The position numbers and the translations under genes are program-made. This document shows positions 1 through 8,144 of a stretch of 32,295 bases of DNA, one piece after another. The stretch comes from Alphaproteobacteria bacterium. Lineage in GTDB: Bacteria > Pseudomonadota > Alphaproteobacteria > TMED109. The number at the start of each line of letters is the position of its first letter. Position 1 is the stretch's first letter. Below the pieces are notes generated by a model. The model did no database searches and had not been told where the DNA came from. It worked only from the letters and a program-made list of their open reading frames with translations. The stretch is taken from NCBI GenBank assembly GCA_029243935.1, contig JAQWRB010000156.1:1-32295 (forward strand), given 5' to 3'.

Positions 1-686
1 TGTTTACCCATAGACCATACCATTTGATTGCTTATAGATGTAAGCCATGCACCTCTATGATGATAGACCACTCCTTTTGGGTCTCCAGTTGTTCCAGAAG
101 TGTAATTTAAGCTACAGCTTTCCCATTCATCTTCGGGCCAAGTGATTGGAGAATTAGGGTTTCCTATTTTTGCTAAATCATTATTTGTAAGTTCACCTTT
201 AAATCGATTATCTTTAATAAATTCATCATCATCACATCTAATAATTATAGGCCTTTTATTTTTTGGGATTTTATAAAGGGCTCTAGATAATACATCATTA
301 AACTCTGGATCAACAAAAACCATTTTTGCATTGCCGTGTTCAAGAATGAAAGCTATTGCATCTGAATCTAAGCGAGTATTTATTGTATTTAAAATGCCTC
401 CTGCCATCATTATAGAAAAATGACATTCTACCATTGCAGGAACATTAGGAAGAATAGCAGCAATTGTATCCCCCTTTTTTATACCTTTTAATTTAAGTCC
501 ATCAGATATTTTTATACACCGTAATAATAGTTCTTTATATGTTGCTTTTTTGGACCCATGAACCCAGGCAGTTCTTTCCGGCCAGATATTTGCTGTTCTC
601 AATAAAAAAGATATAGGTGTTAACGCATTATAATTAGCATCATTTTTTTCTAATCTTTGGTTATTTATATTTTTTTCTTGTGGCAT
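1..686 (-). CDS. AMP-binding acyl-CoA synthetase (DmdB-like medium-chain ligase family), 5' part, truncated by window edge
   Basis: Manual reverse-strand translation from ATG at 686 gives MPQEKNINNQRLEKNDANYNALTPISFLLRTANIWPERTAWVHG... and YTSGTTGDPKGVVYHHRGAW (AMP-binding P-loop), open to position 1. Missing from the ORF track because it is incomplete. Confidence 0.9.
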   Translation of the reverse strand, partial: MPQEKNINNQRLEKNDANYNALTPISFLLRTANIWPERTAWVHGSKKATYKELLLRCIKISDGLKLKGIKKGDTIAAILPNVPAMVECHFSIMMAGGILNTINTRLDSDAIAFILEHGNAKMVFVDPEFNDVLSRALYKIPKNKRPIIIRCDDDEFIKDNRFKGELTNNDLAKIGNPNSPITWPEDEWESCSLNYTSGTTGDPKGVVYHHRGAWLTSISNQMVWSMGK

Positions 687-710
687 TTTCTAAAATTTTC
701 CCAAATATTT

Positions 711-1040
711 TTATTCTATAAGTTTTGAATCTTTACCACCTATTGTGGCACAAGATATTCCTTTTGTGTCGGTCTCTAATATTGTCCAAGTATTGGTATT
801 TTTAGAAATATAAAGTTCAGTTATTGTTGAGCCATTTTGTGCCACACCTAACCAAGCTAATTTTTCGTTTTGATTATTTTCTAAGTAGCTTTTCATTACG
901 CTACTTTCTTTACATATAATATTTTTAACTATTTGCGTAGGATTTGCATATATATTATAAGAAAAATAAAAATTTATAAAAAACATTAATAATAATATTT
1001 TAGAGATCTTAGTCTGTTTTAAAGTGCTGTTCATTAGCAT
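711..1040 (-). CDS. Small secreted hypothetical protein
   Basis: 109 aa ORF with N-terminal hydrophobic signal (ISKILLLMFFINFYFSYNIYA); C-terminal WTILETDTKGISCATIGG resembles small alphaproteobacterial secreted proteins of unknown function. Confidence 0.65.
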   Translation of the reverse strand: MLMNSTLKQTKISKILLLMFFINFYFSYNIYANPTQIVKNIICKESSVMKSYLENNQNEKLAWLGVAQNGSTITELYISKNTNTWTILETDTKGISCATIGGKDSKLIE

Positions 1041-1182
1041 TTGTTTTCTAAATTCATTAATTAAAAATAAACCAAATAATAATTATTTAAAAATTTGCAT
1101 TATATTAGATTCATAAGTATCAAATATATACAAAAACAAGTTAATTACACATACTTTAATTTTTTATGGGGAAAAATTCAAT

Positions 1183-3120
1183 ATGAAGAGAGATTTTGTC
1201 GCTTTAGATACTTTTCCTAAAATTTTAAAAAATAATGCCGAAATTTATAAAGGAAGACCAAGTATTCGTGAAAAAGAGTATGGCATTTGGCAAACTACTA
1301 CATGGGATGCCTTTTATAATAGGGCTTTATTATTGGCAGAAGGCTTTTATGATAGTGGTTTAAGAAGAGGTGATAAAATAGCGATAATTGGAGACAATAG
1401 GCCTAATTTATATTTGTCTATTGCGTCTGCTCAGATATTAGGGGCCATTCCAGTTCCTTGTTATCAAGACTCTGTGGCTAGTGAAATTGAATATATACTG
1501 GAGCATGCAGAAGCAAAACTTGCTATAGTAGAGAATCAAGAGCAGGTAGATAAGCTATTAGAGATAAAAGAAAAATTACCCTTACTAAAAAATATTTTTT
1601 ATGATGATCCTAGAGGGCTAGAAAAATATGATGTAAAAGAAATTTGTTCATTAGACGTCATTCTAGATAAGAATAGAGAAATGAATATTGATCTTGATAA
1701 AGAGATAAACAAAACTTCTAAAGATGACATTTCAATAATGCTTTATACTTCTGGCACAACTGGTAGGCCCAAAGGTGTATTATTGTCTTATAATAATATT
1801 GTGTCGGTGACAAGTATTGCTTGTGAAATTGAAAAGACCGGCCCAGATGATGAAGTGGTTGCTTATTTACCAATGGCTTGGGTGGGAGATAACATATTTT
1901 GTGTTGCTCAGTCATATATATCAGGTTTTTGTATAAATTGCCCGGAAAGTAGAGATACTTTGACTCTTGATATGAGAGAAATCGGCCCAACTTATTATTT
2001 TGCTCCCCCAAGGGTTTGGGAAGGTATGCATACGCAATTAATGGTAAGAATGCAGGATGCTTCCAAGGTTAAGCTTTGGGCGTTTAATTTTTTTATGAAA
2101 GTTGCAAAAAAATGGGGCAATCCTATTTTAGATAAAAAAAACGTTCCTATATTAGCTAGATTACTTTATGGGCTAGGCTACTTTTTAATATATGGACCTT
2201 TAAAAAATAATTTAGGTCTTACACGAGTAAGAATGGCCTATACTGCAGGTGAAGCGATGGGCCCTGATACCTTTCTTTTTTATAGATCTTTAGGAATTAA
2301 CTTAAAAGTTCTTTACGGACAAACTGAGGCAACTGTTTTCGTTTCACTTCATAGAGATGGTGATGTTGACCCTAATACTGTAGGGCCAGCTTTTCCTGGT
2401 GTAGATATTAAGGTTACAGATGGAGAAGTTTTTTATAAAGGTTCTGGTGTTTTTAAAGGTTATTATAAAAATGAAGATGCTACAAAAGAGACAATAGATA
2501 AAGAAGGCTGGGTAAAGACAGGAGATGCTGGAGTAATAGATAATAATGGTCATTTAAAAATTATAGATAGAGCAAAAGATGTTGGTAAATTAAATTCAGG
2601 GAATATGTTTGCTCCAAAATATATAGAAAACAAGTTAAAATTTTGTGGGATTATTAAAGAGGCTGTAGCTTTTGGAGACAATAAAGATTTTGTAACATGT
2701 TTTGTGAATATAGATTTAGACGCAGTAGCGAGCTGGGCGGAAAGAAATAATGTAGCATATTCAGGATATATTGATTTGGCTGGCCAGTCATCTGTTTATG
2801 ATTTAATTGCTATGGAAATAGATAAGGTAAACAGAGACTTGTCCCAAGACACAGAATTGAATGATTCTCAAATAAAACGTTTTTTAATTCTGCATAAAGA
2901 GTTAGATGCAGATGATGGAGAATTAACTAGAACGAATAAAGTGAGAAGAGGACTTATTTCTGAAAGGTATTGTATGCTTGTAGATGCTTTTTATAATAAC
3001 AAAAATAATTGTTTTATAGAAACAGAGGTTACTTTTGAAGATGGAAGAAAAGGCTCAATTAGTGCTGATTTAAAAATTAAAGACATGAATATTTATGATT
3101 TAAAGGATCAAGTAGCATGA
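1183..3120 (+). CDS. Long-chain-type acyl-CoA synthetase / AMP-dependent ligase
   Basis: 645 aa, LYTSGTTGRPKGVLLSYNNI, YGQTEATVF and GWVKTGDAG motifs of the AMP-binding family. Confidence 0.93.
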   Translation: MKRDFVALDTFPKILKNNAEIYKGRPSIREKEYGIWQTTTWDAFYNRALLLAEGFYDSGLRRGDKIAIIGDNRPNLYLSIASAQILGAIPVPCYQDSVASEIEYILEHAEAKLAIVENQEQVDKLLEIKEKLPLLKNIFYDDPRGLEKYDVKEICSLDVILDKNREMNIDLDKEINKTSKDDISIMLYTSGTTGRPKGVLLSYNNIVSVTSIACEIEKTGPDDEVVAYLPMAWVGDNIFCVAQSYISGFCINCPESRDTLTLDMREIGPTYYFAPPRVWEGMHTQLMVRMQDASKVKLWAFNFFMKVAKKWGNPILDKKNVPILARLLYGLGYFLIYGPLKNNLGLTRVRMAYTAGEAMGPDTFLFYRSLGINLKVLYGQTEATVFVSLHRDGDVDPNTVGPAFPGVDIKVTDGEVFYKGSGVFKGYYKNEDATKETIDKEGWVKTGDAGVIDNNGHLKIIDRAKDVGKLNSGNMFAPKYIENKLKFCGIIKEAVAFGDNKDFVTCFVNIDLDAVASWAERNNVAYSGYIDLAGQSSVYDLIAMEIDKVNRDLSQDTELNDSQIKRFLILHKELDADDGELTRTNKVRRGLISERYCMLVDAFYNNKNNCFIETEVTFEDGRKGSISADLKIKDMNIYDLKDQVA

Positions 3121-3914
3121 GTCTAAAAAATCAAAACCTTATATCTAAATCAGAAGTGATCATGAATATAAAAAATATAAATTTATCTTTTGGAGGATTA
3201 AAAGCTTTATCAGGTGTTAGTCTACAAATAAAAAAAGGTGAGATACTAGCAATTATAGGCCCTAATGGAGCTGGAAAATCTTCAATGCTTAATGTTATTT
3301 CTGGTATTTATGTTCCTCAAGAGGGAGTTGTAGAGTGGAAAGGTAAAAGACGAAATAAAATAGCTCCTCATGATATTGCGCGAATGGGAATAGCTAGAAC
3401 GTTTCAAAATATTGCACTTTTTAAAGGTATGTCCGCTCTTGAAAACATTTTGACTGGTCGAAATATTTTAATGAAGCGAAATTTATTCATGGAAATGCTT
3501 TATATGGGTTTAGGAAGAAGGCAGGAAGAAGAACATAGAAAAAAAGCGGAAGAAATTATTGATTTTTTAGAGATCCAGTCTATTCGAAAAACACCAGTAG
3601 CTCGCTTACCTTATGGTATGCAAAAAAGAGTTGAATTAGGCAGGGCATTAGCTCTAGAACCAGAACTTCTTCTTCTTGATGAGCCAATGGCAGGTATGAA
3701 TGTAGAAGAAAAAGAAGATATGTGTAGATTTGTTTTGGATGTTAATGAGCAGTTTGGAACAACAATTGTATTAATTGAACATGATATGGGTGTAGTAATG
3801 GATATTTCAGATAGAGTAGTAGTGCTTGATTATGGAATTAAAATAGCAGATGGCACCCCTGATAAAGTTCGGTCAGAAAAAAAGGTGATTGATGCATACT
3901 TAGGAGTAGGATAA
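3117..3914 (+). CDS. livG: Branched-chain amino acid-type ABC transporter ATP-binding protein (LivG-like)
   Basis: Walker A GPNGAGKSS, Walker B LLLLDEPMAGM; overlaps the ligase by 4 nt. An internal Met (MNIKNINLSFGG) may be the real start. Confidence 0.92.
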   Translation: MSLKNQNLISKSEVIMNIKNINLSFGGLKALSGVSLQIKKGEILAIIGPNGAGKSSMLNVISGIYVPQEGVVEWKGKRRNKIAPHDIARMGIARTFQNIALFKGMSALENILTGRNILMKRNLFMEMLYMGLGRRQEEEHRKKAEEIIDFLEIQSIRKTPVARLPYGMQKRVELGRALALEPELLLLDEPMAGMNVEEKEDMCRFVLDVNEQFGTTIVLIEHDMGVVMDISDRVVVLDYGIKIADGTPDKVRSEKKVIDAYLGVG

Positions 3915-4804
3915 TGGATTGGTGGTTTTTTTTAGAAGTTTTTGTGGGGGGACTTTTATCTGGTGTTATGTACTCACTTGTAGCACTAGGGTTTGTGCTA
4001 ATTTTTAAGGCTTCCGGAGTATTTAATTTTGCTCAAGGAGCGATGGTTTTATTTGCTGCATTAACCTTTGTAAGACTATTAGAAATGGGTATTCCAATGT
4101 TAGCTGCTATAGGGGTAACAATGGTCATAATGGTAATTTTGGCTATAGCTATAGAAAGAATTGTATTGAGACCCTTGGTTAACCAAGACTTAATAATTTT
4201 ATTTATGGCAACAATTGGTTTGAATTACTTTATTGAAGGAATGGCTCAGTTAGTTTGGGATTCTAAAGTTCACGTTCTTGATTTAGGTATAGATGAGTAT
4301 GATGCATTTGAAATAGGTGAGGCTTTTATAAATAAATTTGATGTTTATGCAGCATTAATTGCAGGCGGATTAGTTTTAGTTTTATCTTTATTTTTCAGAT
4401 ATACAGTTATTGGTCGGGCTCTGAGAGCAGTAGCTGATGATCATCAAGCAGCTTTATCAGTAGGAATACCGTTAAGAACAATTTGGATCTATGTATGGTC
4501 AACAGCAGGAATAGTTGCATTGGTCGCTGGGATAGTCTGGGGATCAAAACTAGGTGTGCAATTTGCTATTTCGTCTGTTGCCCTTAAAGCAATACCTGTC
4601 TTGATAATAGGGGGGTTTACGTCTGTTCCAGGAGCTATTTTAGGTGGGCTTATAGTTGGCTGTGGCGAAAAATTAGCAGAAGTTTATTTGGGTGGTTTTG
4701 TTGGGGGTGCTATAGAAAATTGGTTCCCTTATATGCTTGCCTTATTAGTTTTAATGATTAGGCCAGAAGGAATTTTTGGCGAAAAAATTATTGAACGTGT
4801 ATAG
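3914..4804 (+). CDS. livH: ABC transporter permease (LivH-like)
   Basis: Multi-TM protein, GVMYSLVALGFVLIFKASGVFNFAQGAMV signature. Confidence 0.92.
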   Translation: MDWWFFLEVFVGGLLSGVMYSLVALGFVLIFKASGVFNFAQGAMVLFAALTFVRLLEMGIPMLAAIGVTMVIMVILAIAIERIVLRPLVNQDLIILFMATIGLNYFIEGMAQLVWDSKVHVLDLGIDEYDAFEIGEAFINKFDVYAALIAGGLVLVLSLFFRYTVIGRALRAVADDHQAALSVGIPLRTIWIYVWSTAGIVALVAGIVWGSKLGVQFAISSVALKAIPVLIIGGFTSVPGAILGGLIVGCGEKLAEVYLGGFVGGAIENWFPYMLALLVLMIRPEGIFGEKIIERV

Positions 4805-4820
4805 AATTTAGGAAAAAAAA

Positions 4821-5888
4821 ATGTTTTATAGAGAAGCGGGCCAATTTAAAACTTCTTACAAAAAAGATCAGGCTATATTGCCAATATTTCAAGATAAGAT
4901 TGCAATGGTAGCAATGCTCCTTTTTTGTTTTATAGTGATACCTCTTTTTGCTAATGATTATTGGTTGGCATCAATATTAGTTCCTTTTTTAGCTCTTTCT
5001 TTAGCAGCTTTAGGACTTAATGTATTAACAGGATATGCGGGGCAAATTTCTTTAGGAACAGCAGCTTTTATGGCGGTTGGGGCTTTTGCATCTTTTAATT
5101 TGCAGGTGAGAATTCCTGAAATACCATTTTTAGTTGCTTTTTTATGGGGAGGTCTTTGTGCGGCCGGAGTAGGGATATTATTTGGTCTGCCGTCATTAAG
5201 AATAAAGGGATTTTATTTAGCTGTTGCAACTTTAGCTGCTCAATTCTTTATAGAATGGCTCTTTACTCATTTCGATTGGTTTACAAATTATTCAACATCT
5301 GGGGTAATTACTGCGCCACCTATGACTTTATTAGGTTTTGCAATTGATAACCCCTTAAGTAAATATTTTTTAGTATTATCAATTGTGGTTATTTGTGCTT
5401 TTTTCGTTAGAAATTTAGCTCGTTCAGAAATTGGTAGAGCATGGATGGCAGTTAGAGATATGGATATAGCTGCAGAAGCTATAGGTATTAATTTAATGAA
5501 AACTAAATTATTGGCTTTTGGGGTTTCTTCCTTTCTGTGTGGATTAGCGGGGGCATTATGGGCTTATGTTGTTTTAGGTACAGTTGAGCCACAAGCATTT
5601 GATATAGCTAGATCTTTTGAAATTTTATTTATGGTGGTAATCGGAGGTTTAGGTTCGGTTTCCGGTGCATTTTTAGGGGCAGGCTTTATGATATTATTGC
5701 CTATTCTATTAAATAATTTGGGGTCTTTGATAACTGGCGGTACTATTTCTACAGAAACTATTGCTCACATAGAGTACATGGTATTTGGAGCATTTATCAT
5801 ATTTTTTCTTATAGTAGAACCTAATGGTTTGGCGCGTTTATGGCAAATAGGAAAAGAAAAGCTTAGGTTATGGCCTTTTCCATACTAA
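4821..5888 (+). CDS. livM: ABC transporter permease (LivM-like)
   Basis: Multi-TM protein, LSLAALGLNVLTGYAGQISLGTAAFMAVGAF and MVVIGGLGSVSGAFLGA. Confidence 0.92.
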   Translation: MFYREAGQFKTSYKKDQAILPIFQDKIAMVAMLLFCFIVIPLFANDYWLASILVPFLALSLAALGLNVLTGYAGQISLGTAAFMAVGAFASFNLQVRIPEIPFLVAFLWGGLCAAGVGILFGLPSLRIKGFYLAVATLAAQFFIEWLFTHFDWFTNYSTSGVITAPPMTLLGFAIDNPLSKYFLVLSIVVICAFFVRNLARSEIGRAWMAVRDMDIAAEAIGINLMKTKLLAFGVSSFLCGLAGALWAYVVLGTVEPQAFDIARSFEILFMVVIGGLGSVSGAFLGAGFMILLPILLNNLGSLITGGTISTETIAHIEYMVFGAFIIFFLIVEPNGLARLWQIGKEKLRLWPFPY

Positions 5889-5927
5889 CATAGTAAAGTA
5901 TTTAATTTTTTTAAGGGAGGATTTAAA

Positions 5928-7229
5928 ATGTATAGGTTTCTATCAAGTATTATATCTTTTGCTGTTTTTTTTATTGTTTCAGTTGCAATAGCTGGGGAAC
6001 ATTTTGTTCCAATTACATCTTATAGAACTGGTCCGTATGGAGTTAGCGGTGCACCAGCTGCAGATGGATATGTTGATTATTTAAAAATGGTTAATGCGCG
6101 CGACGGAGGTGTTGGCGGAGTTAAAGTAGCATGGGAAGAGTGTGAAACAGCCTATAAGCCAGACCGTTTTGTGGAATGTTATGAGAGATTAAAAAATAAA
6201 GGTGAGGCAGGCGCAACTGTTTTTCAGCCATTAGGAACTGGTTTGACATACTCTGTTATTGATAGATTAGCTGCTGATAAGATGCCCTTAATAACTATGG
6301 GTTATGGAAGAACAGATGCTTCTGATGGTACCGTTTTTCCTTGGGTTTTTCCATTAATGGCTAATTATTGGTCAATATCTACTGCTAAAATTAAATTTAT
6401 AGGTGAACAAGAAGGTGGAATGGACAAATTAAAGGGTTTAAAAATTGCAAATGTTTACCATGATTCTGCCTATGGAAAAGAAACGCTTCCTGTTTTACTG
6501 AAACAATCCGAAAAATATGGTTTTGAGCTAAAGGGTTTTCCAGTTGCTCATCCTGGCTTAGATCAAAAAGCTACTTGGTTAAATGTAAGGCGTTACAAAC
6601 CAGATTATGTGATATTAAGAGGATGGGGTGTTATGAATCAAACAGCAATTAAAGAAGCGGCTAGAGCAAGAATACCAGCAAATAAACTTGTTGGAGTTAT
6701 ATGGTCTTGTTCGGAACTAGATACAATTCCAGCAGGTAAAGCTGCGAAAGGTTATAATTGTAGCTCATTAATAAACCCTGGATCAAATTATAAGGTTTTT
6801 GATGATATTTTGAAATATGTATATGACGCTGGGGAAGGAACGGGAGATAAAGAGGATGTTGGACATCAGCAAAATTATAAAATGGGAGTTTTAATGGGCA
6901 TTATGACGGTCGCATCTATTGAAAAGGCTACCGAGAAATATGGTAATAAACCAATGTCAGGAGAACAAGTAAGGTGGGGAATAGAAAATTTAGACTTTAA
7001 TAAGGCTAAGCTACAAGAAATGGGAATAGATGGATTGATTCCTCCATTTAAAGTTAGTTGTTCGGACCACGAAGGTAGTGCACCTGTAAAATTTCAGAGG
7101 TGGAATGGTGAAGCCTTTGAAGCGGCTTCAGATTGGATTTCGACTGATCAAAGTATAGTGAGGCCAATGATTGTAGCTTCCGCAGCTGGATACGCAAAAG
7201 AAAAAGGACTAACTCCCCGCTGTAACTAA
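5928..7229 (+). CDS. ABC transporter periplasmic substrate-binding protein (Liv/peripla_BP_6 family)
   Basis: Signal peptide (FLSSIISFAVFFIVSVAIAGE) plus LivK-like body; strong RBS (aagggagg) upstream; sits between permease and second ATPase. Confidence 0.9.
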   Translation: MYRFLSSIISFAVFFIVSVAIAGEHFVPITSYRTGPYGVSGAPAADGYVDYLKMVNARDGGVGGVKVAWEECETAYKPDRFVECYERLKNKGEAGATVFQPLGTGLTYSVIDRLAADKMPLITMGYGRTDASDGTVFPWVFPLMANYWSISTAKIKFIGEQEGGMDKLKGLKIANVYHDSAYGKETLPVLLKQSEKYGFELKGFPVAHPGLDQKATWLNVRRYKPDYVILRGWGVMNQTAIKEAARARIPANKLVGVIWSCSELDTIPAGKAAKGYNCSSLINPGSNYKVFDDILKYVYDAGEGTGDKEDVGHQQNYKMGVLMGIMTVASIEKATEKYGNKPMSGEQVRWGIENLDFNKAKLQEMGIDGLIPPFKVSCSDHEGSAPVKFQRWNGEAFEAASDWISTDQSIVRPMIVASAAGYAKEKGLTPRCN

Positions 7230-7235
7230 TAAGGA

Positions 7236-8090
7236 ATGATTATTTTGTCTAAAGATGGTTTAGAAAAGAAGTCTAAAGAATTGGGTGATTCATATATGCT
7301 TCAACTTAATAATGTTGAAGTGATATATAATCATGTGATTCTTGTTTTAAAAGGAGTATCTTTTAATGTTCCTGAAGGGTCAATTGTAGCTCTTTTAGGT
7401 GCGAATGGAGCTGGAAAATCTACTACTTTAAAAGCTGTTTCTAATTTATTAAGGGCAGAAAGAGGAGAGGTTACAAAAGGGTCAATAGAGTATCTAGGTG
7501 AAAGAGTTGATAGATTAACCTGTAATGATTTAGTAAAAAAAGGCGTTATTCAAGTTATGGAAGGCCGGCATTGTTTTGAACATTTATCCGTAGAAGAAAA
7601 CCTATTAACTGGAGCTTATACGTCAAAAAGCTCTCGATCTGGGATTGCGGAGCAATTAGAAAAAACATACCATTATTTCCCTAGATTAAAAACTAGAAGA
7701 AAGACTTCTGCAGGTTATACATCAGGAGGAGAGCAACAAATGGTAGCTCTAGGGCGTGCCTTAATGGCTAACCCAAAAATGATTCTATTAGATGAGCCTT
7801 CAATGGGGCTGGCCCCTCAGCTAGTTGAAGAAATTTTTGCTATTGTTAAGGATTTAAATAAAAAAGAATTAGTAAGTTTCTTATTAGCAGAACAAAATAC
7901 AACAGTAGCTTTAAAGACAGCAGATTTTGGCTATATTTTAGAAAACGGTAGAGTTGTTATGGAGGGAAGCGCAGAGGAGCTTTCTTCTAATGAAGATGTT
8001 AAAGAGTTTTATTTAGGACTTAGTGAAAAAGGTCGAAAGAGCTATAAAGACATAAAACATTATAGAAGAAGAAAACGTTGGCTATCTTAA
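7236..8090 (+). CDS. livF: ABC transporter ATP-binding protein (LivF-like)
   Basis: Walker A GANGAGKST, signature SGGEQQMVALGRALM, LLDEPSMGLAPQLVEEIF. True start may be the internal MLQLNNVEVIYN. Confidence 0.92.
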   Translation: MIILSKDGLEKKSKELGDSYMLQLNNVEVIYNHVILVLKGVSFNVPEGSIVALLGANGAGKSTTLKAVSNLLRAERGEVTKGSIEYLGERVDRLTCNDLVKKGVIQVMEGRHCFEHLSVEENLLTGAYTSKSSRSGIAEQLEKTYHYFPRLKTRRKTSAGYTSGGEQQMVALGRALMANPKMILLDEPSMGLAPQLVEEIFAIVKDLNKKELVSFLLAEQNTTVALKTADFGYILENGRVVMEGSAEELSSNEDVKEFYLGLSEKGRKSYKDIKHYRRRKRWLS

Positions 8091-8144
8091 TATTATCAAT
8101 GATAATGTAAAGAGGGTTCCAACTAAAATTCTGGGAGTTTTTAG

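Noticed and set aside
1718-2011. 97-aa minus-strand ORF (and 2344..2553)
   Set aside because: Lies fully inside the AMP-ligase gene on the other strand; low-complexity shadow translation.
5144-5347. 67-aa plus-strand ORF
   Set aside because: Out of frame inside livM; no domain.
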